A program made the position numbers and the translations under genes. A stretch of 64,000 nucleotides of DNA, taken from Corynebacterium glaucum (lineage in GTDB: Bacteria; Actinomycetota; Actinomycetes; Mycobacteriales; Mycobacteriaceae). The DNA lies in the NCBI RefSeq assembly GCF_002287505.1, contig NZ_CP019688.1, forward strand, positions 2,158,674 to 2,222,673, written 5' to 3'. Under the pieces are notes generated by a model, which searched no databases, had not been told where the DNA came from, and saw only the letters and a list, made by a program, of their open reading frames with translations. Shown one piece after another: positions 38,119 through 46,229 of the stretch. Numbering within the stretch: the stretch's first letter is position 1; every line of letters begins with the position of its first letter.

Positions 38119-38418
38119 ATGAAAGAAGTAGAGGTACAGCAGGTCCCCGAAGGGGCACAGCTTATCGACGTCCGCGAGCCCGACGAGTTCGCCGCCCAGC
38201 GAGCCGTCGGCGCGGTGAATGTGCCGCTGAGCGAGTTCATCTCCCGAGTTGGCGAGATCGATCCGGACCAGGACGTGTACCTGATCTGCAAATCCGGGGG
38301 CCGCTCGGCGCAGGCTGGCGAGTATCTGGAAAACGCGATGGGGTGGGACAACGCGATCAACGTCGTCGGCGGGACCACCGCGTGGGTGGAAGCTGGGTTG
38401 CCGTCCGAGCAGGGCTAG
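38119..38418 (+). CDS. Rhodanese-like sulfurtransferase domain protein
   Basis: Single-domain rhodanese of 99 residues. LIDVREPDEFAAQRAVGAVNVPL and the active loop CKSGGRS with the catalytic cysteine are typical. Probable sulfur carrier or thiosulfate sulfurtransferase in the cytosol; the physiological partner is not evident. Confidence 0.9.
   Translation: MKEVEVQQVPEGAQLIDVREPDEFAAQRAVGAVNVPLSEFISRVGEIDPDQDVYLICKSGGRSAQAGEYLENAMGWDNAINVVGGTTAWVEAGLPSEQG
38160..38170 (+). repeat. Copy 6 of 11-mer GCTTATCGACG
   Basis: Exact copy at the start of the rhodanese gene, read Q-L-I-D-V. Confidence 0.9.
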
Positions 38419-38429
38419 GGCGGCTCGGG

Positions 38430-38453
38430 CGCTTCGGCGCTTCGGCGCTTCGG
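38430..38453. repeat. Three tandem copies of CGCTTCGG
   Basis: Perfect 8-bp tandem repeat right after the rhodanese gene. No function evident; could slip in copy number. Confidence 0.85.
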
Positions 38454-38464
38454 TGCCCCTGAGA

Positions 38465-38554
38465 CACAAACCCGGATATCAGCCACAAACCCGGATATCT
38501 AGACCTCTTTATGTGCGAGCTTCCACACGTAAGGTGTCGTAGATATCCGGGTTT
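38465..38554. repeat. Direct and inverted copies of AAACCCGGATATC
   Basis: CACAAACCCGGATATC occurs at 38465-38480 and 38484-38499, and GATATCCGGGTTT in inverse orientation at 38542-38554. The arms AAACCCGGATATCTA and TAGATATCCGGGTTT enclose about 40 bases. This resembles the subterminal repeats of an insertion sequence and may be the remnant of an older element. The IS481-like element inserted at its right edge. Confidence 0.7.
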
Positions 38555-38564
38555 AGCTTTGCCC
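38550..38564. repeat. 15-bp target site duplication, left copy
   Basis: GGTTTAGCTTTGCCC directly before the IS481-like element; identical copy at 40210-40224. Confidence 0.92.
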
Positions 38565-40209
38565 TGTTATGTCCATAGAGTTTTTGGACGCGGAGTCCGG
38601 GGACTTTTTGGACGCGGAGTCCGGGGACTTTTTGGACGTGCCTAGCTGATCATCGTTGTGGTCTACGTTTTGGGCGGGGCTTGGACAGGTTCGGTTTGAG
38701 CTGTGGCGGTTGGCGGTGCTTCATCCCTTCGACGAGGTTGATGTTGATCTGCCCGCCGGGTGGCCTGTGACTCAGCGTGATCGGCAGCGGCACGCTGAAG
38801 AGGAATTCACCGTCGTGGGCTGTGAAAAACTCAGCGACGTTGTCCGCTGTGACCGTGGTGTAGAGCAGACGGTTTTTGAATCTCAGGCCGATGTAGAGGC
38901 CGTGGGCGAGCACGCGGACGACCCCGTCTTTGCTTACTCGGAGTTCGTCTGGGATGCCCCAACTGTTTGTTGATCGTGTCGTTGGCATCGTTAGGGTGGG
39001 GGTATCGGTGGGAGGTATGCCTTGCTGAGCTGCCATGTCATCGGTGCTGGCCTCGGGTGAAGTTGCCGCTTGCCCGGGGCCGTTTGTCGCTATGAGTGCT
39101 GCTTGCGGGTTGTGCGCTTGGTTGAAAGTGACCACGCGGGCCCAAACATTTTCAGGATCAAGCGGATGCGTGGGTGGTGCTGCCTTGGGGAAGGTGTCGA
39201 AAGCTTGGCGTGGGGTGATATGCATTTTGCCCACCAGCAGCGATTGGTGGCGTCGTCGCTCGTTGTACACCTGGCGGTATTCAACGAGGTACGAGTTGAC
39301 CTCAGCAAGGCTGACCGGGTGGCGCGCGTCTAGGAACTGAATCAGGGTGCGGTGGGAGCGCTCGTCTTTTCCCTGGGTTGTGGGAGCAAACCCAGCAATA
39401 GCCAGTACTCCTTCGCTGGCAAGCCACACTTCAGTAGCGGAGAGATGTCCACGGTGGTAGGTGGCGAACGCCTCGCCGTTATCGGAGAGGATCTCTTGGG
39501 GTTTGCCGTAGACAGCAAATGCCTCGGCTAATGCAGCGCGCGCATCAGTACCGTTTTCCGGCAAAGCGAATGCTTTAGTACCTACATCGAATCTGCTGGC
39601 GTCGTCGATGACCTGGTAGATCGTCACGTGAGTGTGGGCGTGGTCGAACAGCCGGTAGACCAGACCGTCGATCTGCCATAGCTCACCAACGAAATCGCGG
39701 GCGAATCGTTTATAGGAGCTGCGTGGGCGTTTACGGGCATTGGCTTCTACAAAACCCAACTCATGAAGCCACAACGCGATGGTGGAACGCGACGGGGTGC
39801 GATCAGGACCAACGGAATCGAACAAGGAGTAATAGATCGACCACGGGCCGTAATCCAACCCCTGTTCCATCAGATGTTGCCGAGCGTTGACGACTGCGAT
39901 TTTGTCGGCTTCATCGAATCTTCTGGCCGGGTTCTTCGGAGCGGTCGAATCCGGCAGAATGCCCGATCGACCCTTCTGGGCAACCCGCTTTTTGATGTTG
40001 GTGTAGGTCTGACGCGAGATGCCCAATTCTTTGCAAAACTGTGTGATCGTTTTGCCGTCGCGGACCGGGTCAAAATCAGCGACCTTTCTGCGCTTGTGCA
40101 ATGGAATAGCCATCGGGCTATTCCACCGCCGCAAATGTCCAAAAAGCCTCTAGACATCACGTCCAAAAACTTCCTGGACTCCATGCCCAAGAAGTCCCAA
40201 GACATCACA
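38565..40209 (-). mobile_element. IS481-like insertion sequence, 1645 bp
   Basis: Ends begin TGTTATGTCC (left) and TGTGATGTCT (right, inverted), and both ends carry several copies of a GAGTCC-GGGA-TTTTTGGAC type subterminal repeat, two of them tandem at 38580-38640. One transposase gene is inside. The element is framed by a perfect 15-bp target duplication, at the long end of the range known for the IS481 family. It appears complete. Confidence 0.85.
38650..40113 (-). CDS. IS481-family transposase (integrase core)
   Basis: 487 residues from ATG 40113. A helix-turn-helix N-terminus (TITQFCKELGISRQTYTNIKK) precedes a retroviral-type integrase core with D in LWQIDGLVYRL, D in ILSDNGEAFA and E in GKDERSHRTL. 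The C-terminal 150 residues after the core are a Pro/Thr-rich linker and a beta-rich tail. No frameshift. It catalyses movement of the surrounding element. Confidence 0.9.
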   Translation of the reverse strand: MAIPLHKRRKVADFDPVRDGKTITQFCKELGISRQTYTNIKKRVAQKGRSGILPDSTAPKNPARRFDEADKIAVVNARQHLMEQGLDYGPWSIYYSLFDSVGPDRTPSRSTIALWLHELGFVEANARKRPRSSYKRFARDFVGELWQIDGLVYRLFDHAHTHVTIYQVIDDASRFDVGTKAFALPENGTDARAALAEAFAVYGKPQEILSDNGEAFATYHRGHLSATEVWLASEGVLAIAGFAPTTQGKDERSHRTLIQFLDARHPVSLAEVNSYLVEYRQVYNERRRHQSLLVGKMHITPRQAFDTFPKAAPPTHPLDPENVWARVVTFNQAHNPQAALIATNGPGQAATSPEASTDDMAAQQGIPPTDTPTLTMPTTRSTNSWGIPDELRVSKDGVVRVLAHGLYIGLRFKNRLLYTTVTADNVAEFFTAHDGEFLFSVPLPITLSHRPPGGQININLVEGMKHRQPPQLKPNLSKPRPKRRPQR

Positions 40210-40224
40210 GGTTTAGCTTTGCCC
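40210..40224. repeat. 15-bp target site duplication, right copy
   Basis: Second copy of GGTTTAGCTTTGCCC, directly after the right end of the IS481-like element. Confidence 0.92.
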
Positions 40225-40283
40225 GGCCTATGGCTGTCGCCAAAAGTGGCGCAACCCCATCAATTTCTGGTTACGCTTGAGAC

Positions 40284-40724
40284 ATGGCCCAGTCCGCAGA
40301 TCTACCTCACTCGCTCACACGGTCGCCGTCGTTTCAGATCGAACGCGTCCGCCGACATACAAAAGACGAGGTAGAGCGCGCCCTGAGCCAGCACGGTTCG
40401 TCGATGCGGGAGTTCTGGATCCTCAGCTGCGTGGTCGATCAGCCCTACTCCCAGACCCAGCTTTCGGAGCTTTTGGCGATCGACGCCTCGGACATGGTTC
40501 GACTTGTCGACTCGCTGGAAAAGCACGAGTGGGTGAAGCGCGACCGCGACCCGCGGGATCGTCGTCGCCAAATTGTCACCCCAACCAAGAAAGGCATCAA
40601 AGCGCACGCCTCGCTTGTCGACGATGTCGCCTCGGCCGAAGATCGCGCCTTGGACATGTCGACAACGAAGCAGCTCAAATCGCTAAAGAAGCTTTCCAAG
40701 GCGATCCTGGAAGAGGAAAGCTAG
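40284..40724 (+). CDS. MarR-family transcriptional regulator
   Basis: 146 residues with a winged helix-turn-helix: REFWILSCVVDQPYSQTQLSELL, the recognition helix DASDMVRLVDSLEKHEWV, and the wing RDPRDRRRQIVTPT. MarR proteins are dimeric repressors that sense small ligands. No divergent partner gene is adjacent because the insertion sequence lies upstream, so the target is unknown; the upstream gap may have lost part of its promoter. Confidence 0.9.
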   Translation: MAQSADLPHSLTRSPSFQIERVRRHTKDEVERALSQHGSSMREFWILSCVVDQPYSQTQLSELLAIDASDMVRLVDSLEKHEWVKRDRDPRDRRRQIVTPTKKGIKAHASLVDDVASAEDRALDMSTTKQLKSLKKLSKAILEEES

Positions 40725-40837
40725 CCGCATTCTTTGCGACACGAATAAAACACCTCGAAGCCTCATGGAGCGGAGCCCGGCAGCGTTAAGCTGATATCTG
40801 TTCCCTTCTTTTTCATTGTCCGTCGAGGAGTTTTGTC

Positions 40838-41485
40838 ATGAAGCGTTTCCGCGCGGCCAGCATTGCTGCAGCCCTGTCCGCCGCGCTGATCACCGCTCCC
40901 ATCCCGTTCGCTTCCGCCGAGACACCGAACGCTGAGATAGCGGCTGAAGAGAACAAGAACGCAGCCGAGGACACGAACCCGGAGCTCATCGCCGCCGAGG
41001 CCGCGCTTGAGCGAGCTGAAAAGAAGCTCAATGAGGCGAAGGCCGAGCTGACCAAGATCGAGCAAGACGCCATCGAGGCAAGAAAGGCCGAGTCCGAGGC
41101 GCTAAAGAAGGCCACCGGCGATCAGGCAGGTAAGTTCGAAGCAGCTCGAATCGACAACGAGCACGAGCGGTCAAAGAAGATCCTCGCCGCAATGGAGAAG
41201 GTGACGAAAGCCCAGGCCGACTACGACCGCGCCGCTGCCGAGGTTGAGCGCGTCAAGGCCGGCCCCTCTAACGACCGCAATGAACGCGAGTCGATTAACC
41301 AGCCCCTGGTTACCCAGGTTCCGAAGAACACTAAGGGCTCCGCAACAAGTTCCTCAGAACTTTCCGGAGTCAACCCGGTAGCCGGTGGTGCTGTCATTGG
41401 CCTGGCCATCGGCATAATCGCCGCAATCTTTAGCGTCGTCGCCGTCACGCTGCCGATGCTGCCCCAGATCGCAGCAGCGTTCTAA
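40838..41485 (+). CDS. Exported coiled-coil protein with C-terminal membrane anchor
   Basis: 215 residues. Signal peptide (MKRFRAASIAAALSAALITA, cut after ASA), a long Ala/Glu/Lys coiled coil (residues 50-140), and a C-terminal hydrophobic segment (GGAVIGLAIGIIAAIFSVVA) ending LPQIAAAF. This architecture matches the S-layer-like protein at 14991 and the protein just downstream. Ribosome site GAGGAG. Probably a surface protein anchored in the cell envelope; function unknown. Confidence 0.75.
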   Translation: MKRFRAASIAAALSAALITAPIPFASAETPNAEIAAEENKNAAEDTNPELIAAEAALERAEKKLNEAKAELTKIEQDAIEARKAESEALKKATGDQAGKFEAARIDNEHERSKKILAAMEKVTKAQADYDRAAAEVERVKAGPSNDRNERESINQPLVTQVPKNTKGSATSSSELSGVNPVAGGAVIGLAIGIIAAIFSVVAVTLPMLPQIAAAF

Positions 41486-41564
41486 CCCAAAGCTTGGGTA
41501 ACTCCGGTTACCCAGTTCCAACTGAATAGCTCTATTTGTTTCCAACTCTCTGGAGGAGTTTCCC

Positions 41565-42023
41565 ATGACCCGTTCCCGCATCCGCACCGCTGGCGTTGCC
41601 GCCGCAGTCGCAACCTCTCTGATCGTCGCTCCGAACGCATTCGCCGAGGATAATGCGACTACCGCTGCGGAGACCGTTGACGCACAAAACGTTGAGCAGC
41701 AGACCCCGAAGGAGGACGCTCCGAAGGAAGACACTCCGAAGGAAGACACTCCGAAGGAGGACACCCCGAAGGAGGACACCCCGAAGGAGGAGGAGGAGAA
41801 GGAGCCGAAGGGCGACCGGTCTTCAAACAACACCATCCAGTCTTCCAAGGAGGGTGACAAGACCGCCAAGGGTTCGAGCGAAGATGGCTCCCTTTCCCCG
41901 GGTGCTATCGCAGGTATCGTCATCGGCGTTCTCGCAGCGATCGCTGGCGCAGCAGCTTTCGCCCTGCCGCAGATCCAGCAGTTTCTGCCTCCGCAGATCC
42001 AGCAGTTCCTGCCGAAGTTCTAA
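41565..42023 (+). CDS. Exported Pro-Lys-Glu-Asp repeat protein with C-terminal anchor
   Basis: 152 residues. Signal peptide cut after AFA, then five and a half PKEDT/PKEDA repeats (residues 48-75), a Ser-rich spacer, and the anchor GAIAGIVIGVLAAIAGAAAF followed by two LPQIQQFLP-type units. The end (IQQFLPKF) is nearly identical to that of the S-layer-like protein at 14991-16370. GGAGGAG precedes the ATG. The charged repeat probably spans the cell wall; the role is unknown. Confidence 0.78.
   Translation: MTRSRIRTAGVAAAVATSLIVAPNAFAEDNATTAAETVDAQNVEQQTPKEDAPKEDTPKEDTPKEDTPKEDTPKEEEEKEPKGDRSSNNTIQSSKEGDKTAKGSSEDGSLSPGAIAGIVIGVLAAIAGAAAFALPQIQQFLPPQIQQFLPKF
41706..41790 (+). repeat. Tandem 15-bp repeat encoding PKEDT units
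   Basis: Five full 15-base units of the type CCGAAGGA(A/G)GACACT plus a partial sixth, inside the gene at 41565. Near-identity at DNA level makes copy-number variation likely. Confidence 0.9.
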
Positions 42024-42060
42024 TTCGGTAGCAAATCGGGCGCCATAGGTGCCACCACTT

Positions 42061-42096
42061 GAAGCCGTCTGCTCGCTTGAGCGGGCGGCTTCTTTC
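42061..42096 (+). terminator. Terminator of the PKED-repeat gene
   Basis: GAAGCCG-C-GCTC / GAGC-G-CGGCTTC stem with short loop and a TTTC tail, 38 bases after the stop codon. Confidence 0.75.
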
Positions 42097-42363
42097 ATGC
42101 TTGCCCAGGGACCACCCCCACCCCCAACCCCTTCCACACGGCTCTGTAGGAACTTACTGAGACGCGCGCTTGTGTCGGCATTGGCTTAGGTCTCGATCGA
42201 GCAGTCGTAAATTTTTACAGTCGCCAAGATCTCGTGGCGAAGAGGGCTTGTGGCGGTGGGGGCATTCGCCGGCAAGGGCAGAGAGGCCGGAGAGGGCGAG
42301 GCTGGCCGCGTGGCCACGCACCCCAGTCAAACACCCACCCACATTGCTGGGCGCCCATAAACC

Positions 42364-42379
42364 GTTGGTTCGAACCAAC
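42364..42379. promoter_or_regulatory. Perfect 16-bp palindrome upstream of the NRPS-like gene
   Basis: GTTGGTTCGAACCAAC lies 40 bases before the ATG of the Pls-like gene and could be an operator. The following stretch TTAGTTAGCCTTA has a weak likeness to a DtxR iron box. Confidence 0.45.
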
Positions 42380-42418
42380 AAATTGGATGATTGCGCCAGG
42401 TTAGTTAGCCTTATTGCC

Positions 42419-45400
42419 ATGACAATCCAGGGCAACCACGACGAGCACTTGCTGCGCGCGCACCTCGCACCGCCACCGCGCACCCTCGTGGACATCGTCC
42501 GCGCCACTGCGGAGGAGCACCCCGAGGCCGCCGCGATCGACGACGGCGAAGTGCTCACCTACGCCGAGCTCATCGCAGAAGTCGAGGCGCTGGCCGCCGA
42601 CCTGCACGCGCATGGTCTCGACCACGGCGGGCGCGTCGGCATCCGCATGACCTCCGGCTCGAAGGACCTCTACCTGGCCATCCTGGCCACGATGTTCGCC
42701 GGCTGCGCCTACGTGCCGGTCGACGCCGACGACCCGGACGAGCGCGCGGAGCTGGTCTTCGGCGAGGCCAAGATTGACGCGGTCTGGACGGATGAGGGGT
42801 TTCGCGTGCTGCGGGGCTCGAAGGCGGTGCAAGGAGGCGTCGATAAGCAAGTAAGCCCTGACGATGACTGCTGGATTATTTTCACCTCCGGCTCGACCGG
42901 AACGCCGAAGGGTGTGGCGGTGACTCACCGCTCGGCCGCGGCTTTCGTGGACGCTGAGGCGCGGCTGTTCTGCCAGGCGGAACCGCTCGGGCCCGATGAC
43001 CGGGTGCTGGCGGGCCTGTCGGTGGCCTTCGACGCGAGCTGCGAGGAAATGTGGCTGGCGTGGCGCCACGGTGCATGCCTGGTGCCCGCTCCGCGCGCGC
43101 TCGTGCGCTCCGGCCAGGACTTGGGCCCGTGGCTGATTCGCCGCGACATCACCGTTGTTTCCACCGTGCCCACGCTCGCGGGCCTGTGGCCTGCGGAAGC
43201 GCTCGACAACGTGCGATTGCTCATCGTCGGCGGCGAGGCTTGCTCGCAGGAACTCACCGATCGCTTGGCGACGGGGCGCGAAATGTGGAACACGTATGGC
43301 CCCACAGAGGCGACCGTGGTGGCTTCGGCGCAGCGGCTCGTCCCGGGCGAGCCTGTGACCATCGGCTGGGCGCTCGACGGCTGGGACCTCAAAGTCGCCG
43401 ACGACGGCGAGCTGGTCATCGGCGGCGTTGGCCTCGCGCGCTACCTCGACCCTGCGAAGGACGCGGAGAAGTACGCGCCGATGGGCGATTGGCCGCGCGC
43501 CTACCGCACCGGCGACCACGTGAAAATTGCCGACAATGGCTTGGCGTTTATCGGCCGCGCCGACGACCAGGTGAAGATCGGCGGCCGCCGAATCGAGCTC
43601 GGCGAGGTAGAGGCGCACGTCGCGGGCCTGGACGGGGTCTACAACTCCGCCGTCTCCACGCAGACGCTGCCCAGCGGCGACAAGGTGCTGGTGGGCTACC
43701 TCTCCCCCGACCCGGGTGTCACCCTCGACGTCATCGCGATGCGCGAGGCACTCGCAGAAGTCATGCCGGCCGCGCTCGTCCCGCGCCTGCATGTGATGGA
43801 CGAGCTGCCCGTGCGCACCTCCGGCAAGGTCGACAAAAAGGCCCTCCCCTGGCCGCTGCCCGCCGAGGTCAGCGCCGTCGGTCTCACCGAAACCGAAGCA
43901 TGGGTGGCGCAGACCTTCGTCGATGTCCTCGGCATGGACGTCGCCAGCCGCGACGACGACTTCTTCGCACTCGGCGGCACGTCGCTTGCCGCCGCGACCC
44001 TGGTCGCGCGCCTGCGCGAGCGCGTCCCCACCATCGCCGTGCGCGACCTCTACGACCACCCTCGACTCGGGGCTTTAGCATCGCTTATCGACGACTCCTT
44101 GGGCACGACCCACACGCTCCGCGACCGCGCTGTCACCCCGGTTGGCGCAACTACGCGTCTTGCCCAGACTCTGCTCATGGTGCCGGTGATGACGCTGCGC
44201 GCCGCCACAGCAGTGACGTGGGTGCTCCTGGCCGCGCAGCTACTAGGCGTGCTGGCGCTGTCGTGGTCCGGACTGGTGCTCGCGTTTGTGGTGTTCTGCA
44301 CCCCACTCGGCCGCGTGCCTGTCGGCGCGCTTGGCGCGCGGGTAATCCGCGGCCGCATCGAGGCGGGCGTGTACCCGCGCGGCGGTGCAGTGCACGTGCG
44401 TCTCTGGGCTGCGGAACGCTGGCTCGCCGCCTCCGGCGCGACGAATATCTCTGCGGCGTGGCTGGTCAAGCCGCTTGCGCGCATGCTGGGCGCCCGCATC
44501 GGCCGCGGCGTGGACTTTCAGACGTTGCCGCCGGTCACCGGTCTACTCACGGTTGGCAGCGGTGCGGCGATCGAGCCGGGCGTCGACCTGTCGGGCCACT
44601 GGCTCGACGGCGATGAACTGCACGTCGGAGCGGTGACAATCGGCGATGACGCTCGCATCGGTGCCCGCTCGACCCTGATGCCGGGTACCGAGATCCGCCA
44701 GGATGCGCACGTTGAGGCTGGGTCCACCGTCACCGGCGACAAACCCGTGAAGAAGGGCGCGCGTTGGGCGGGCTCGCCCGCGAAGAAGGTCGGCCGCTCG
44801 AAGCTGCGCTTCCCTGACGAGCGGCCGCCGCGCGGCATCGTCTGGGCAGCGGCGTATGCGCTGACGTCGCTGGCGCTCGCTGGCCTACCCGTTGCAGCTG
44901 CGGCCGCGGGTATTGCAGTGGTGTGGGCACTCGCGCCGTCAATTGGCTGGGCGGTGGTCCTCTCCCCGCTCGGCGGCCTGGTTTACCAGGGCGTCGGCAT
45001 GGGCCTGACCTGGCTGGGGGTGCGCATTGCGCAGCTGAGCATCAAACCCGGCATCGCCCCGGTGCGTTCCCGCCACGGGCTTGCGCTGTGGACCGTCGTG
45101 CGCCTGATGGATGATGCCCGCACCCGCTTCTTCCCCGTCTACGCTGCACTGCTTACCCCGGTGTGGCTGCGCACGCTCGGCGCGCACATCGGCAACGACG
45201 CCGAGGTGTCCACCGCTGTCATGGTGCCCACGCTCACCGAGGTTCGCGACGGGGCATTTCTTGCCGACGACACGCTTGCCGGCGGCTACGAACTCGGCGG
45301 CGGCTGGATCCGCAGCGCCCAAACGACTGTGGGTCGACGCGCGTTCGTAGGTAACTCCGGCATGGTCGCCCCAGGGCGCAAGCTGGCTAAGCAGTCCCTG

Positions 45401-46195
45401 GTCGCGGTGCTCTCTGCCAGCCCGAAGAAATCGAAAGCGGGATCTAACTGGTGGGGATCGCCGCCGGAGCGAATGCGCCGCGTCGAGGTCGAGGCGGGAA
45501 GTGAATCTGTGACGTACGCGCCGTCGACAAGCATGAAGCTCCGGCGGGGCTTTGTGGAAACCCTGCGGCTGCTCGCACCCATGGCGCATGCGTGGCTGGC
45601 TGCACTGTTCGCGGTGGTCGTTGTGGGTTTGACGCCGGTGCTGGGCTGGTGGGTGTACCTGGCTGGTGGGCTGGTGTGGATGTATATCGGCGCACTCGCG
45701 GTGCTGGTTGCTGTGGCGACGAAGTGGCTGCTGGTGGGCACGCACCGGGCGGGCGAGCACCCGCTGTACTCGTGGTTTGTGTGGCTCAACGAGCTGCAGG
45801 ACCAGTTCATTGAGCTGGTGGCCGCGCCGTGGTTCTTCAACTGGGCGCCGGGCACCGGCGAGATGTCTCTGGTGCTGCGGCTGCTCGGGGTGGATATCGG
45901 GCGTGGCGCTTGGGTGGAGTCGTACTGGTTCCCCGAGACAGACCTGTGCCGCGTGGGCGACGGCGCATCGGTGGGGCGCGGCACGGTGGTGCAGACGCAC
46001 CTGTTCCAGGACCGCGTGATGTCGCTGGATGCCGTGGTGGTGGAGGCCGGCGCGTCGGTGGGGCCGCACTCGGTGGTGCTGCCCGGTGCGGTGATCGGCG
46101 CGGACGCGTCGGTTGGCCCGGGTTCGCTGGTGATGCGCGGCGACGTGCTCAGCGAGCGCACCGTCTGGCAGGGCAACCCGGTCGAGCCGCGGTAG
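42419..46195 (+). CDS. Pls/PosA-type single-module NRPS with membrane C-terminal domain
   Basis: 1258 residues, from ATG 42419; upstream codons are open but unlike the family. Residues 20-500 form an adenylation domain (FTSGSTGTPKG at 155, NTYGPTEATV, YRTGDHVK, GRADDQVKIGGRRIELGE, RTSGKVDKKALP). A carrier domain follows with the phosphopantetheine serine at 522 (ALGGTSL). The C-terminal 700 residues hold about six membrane helices and three left-handed beta-helix blocks with hexapeptide repeats, the layout of epsilon-poly-lysine synthetase (Pls) and related polymer synthetases (Pls/PosA C-terminal domain). Such enzymes activate one amino acid and polymerise it at the membrane. Substrate and product here are not known. 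The gene stands alone. Confidence 0.85.
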   Translation: MTIQGNHDEHLLRAHLAPPPRTLVDIVRATAEEHPEAAAIDDGEVLTYAELIAEVEALAADLHAHGLDHGGRVGIRMTSGSKDLYLAILATMFAGCAYVPVDADDPDERAELVFGEAKIDAVWTDEGFRVLRGSKAVQGGVDKQVSPDDDCWIIFTSGSTGTPKGVAVTHRSAAAFVDAEARLFCQAEPLGPDDRVLAGLSVAFDASCEEMWLAWRHGACLVPAPRALVRSGQDLGPWLIRRDITVVSTVPTLAGLWPAEALDNVRLLIVGGEACSQELTDRLATGREMWNTYGPTEATVVASAQRLVPGEPVTIGWALDGWDLKVADDGELVIGGVGLARYLDPAKDAEKYAPMGDWPRAYRTGDHVKIADNGLAFIGRADDQVKIGGRRIELGEVEAHVAGLDGVYNSAVSTQTLPSGDKVLVGYLSPDPGVTLDVIAMREALAEVMPAALVPRLHVMDELPVRTSGKVDKKALPWPLPAEVSAVGLTETEAWVAQTFVDVLGMDVASRDDDFFALGGTSLAAATLVARLRERVPTIAVRDLYDHPRLGALASLIDDSLGTTHTLRDRAVTPVGATTRLAQTLLMVPVMTLRAATAVTWVLLAAQLLGVLALSWSGLVLAFVVFCTPLGRVPVGALGARVIRGRIEAGVYPRGGAVHVRLWAAERWLAASGATNISAAWLVKPLARMLGARIGRGVDFQTLPPVTGLLTVGSGAAIEPGVDLSGHWLDGDELHVGAVTIGDDARIGARSTLMPGTEIRQDAHVEAGSTVTGDKPVKKGARWAGSPAKKVGRSKLRFPDERPPRGIVWAAAYALTSLALAGLPVAAAAAGIAVVWALAPSIGWAVVLSPLGGLVYQGVGMGLTWLGVRIAQLSIKPGIAPVRSRHGLALWTVVRLMDDARTRFFPVYAALLTPVWLRTLGAHIGNDAEVSTAVMVPTLTEVRDGAFLADDTLAGGYELGGGWIRSAQTTVGRRAFVGNSGMVAPGRKLAKQSLVAVLSASPKKSKAGSNWWGSPPERMRRVEVEAGSESVTYAPSTSMKLRRGFVETLRLLAPMAHAWLAALFAVVVVGLTPVLGWWVYLAGGLVWMYIGALAVLVAVATKWLLVGTHRAGEHPLYSWFVWLNELQDQFIELVAAPWFFNWAPGTGEMSLVLRLLGVDIGRGAWVESYWFPETDLCRVGDGASVGRGTVVQTHLFQDRVMSLDAVVVEAGASVGPHSVVLPGAVIGADASVGPGSLVMRGDVLSERTVWQGNPVEPR
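42838..42848 (-). repeat. Copy 7 of 11-mer GCTTATCGACG
   Basis: Exact copy on the minus strand, inside the adenylation domain gene, read on the plus strand as G-V-D-K-Q. Confidence 0.9.
44083..44093 (+). repeat. Copy 8 of 11-mer GCTTATCGACG
   Basis: Exact copy in the linker after the carrier domain of the NRPS-like gene, read S-L-I-D-D. Confidence 0.9.
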
Positions 46196-46229
46196 CGGCT
46201 AGTTGCGGCCCGGCGCGGGCAGTGTTTGG

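Noticed and set aside
41494..41513. TGGGTAAC / GTTACCCA hairpin as terminator after the coiled-coil exported gene
   Set aside because: Perfect eight-pair stem but no T tract; it may be a processing or regulatory hairpin, so no terminator is called.
42396..42416. DtxR iron-box before the NRPS-like gene
   Set aside because: Only the centre TTAGCCT matches well; both outer arms have too many mismatches to call it.
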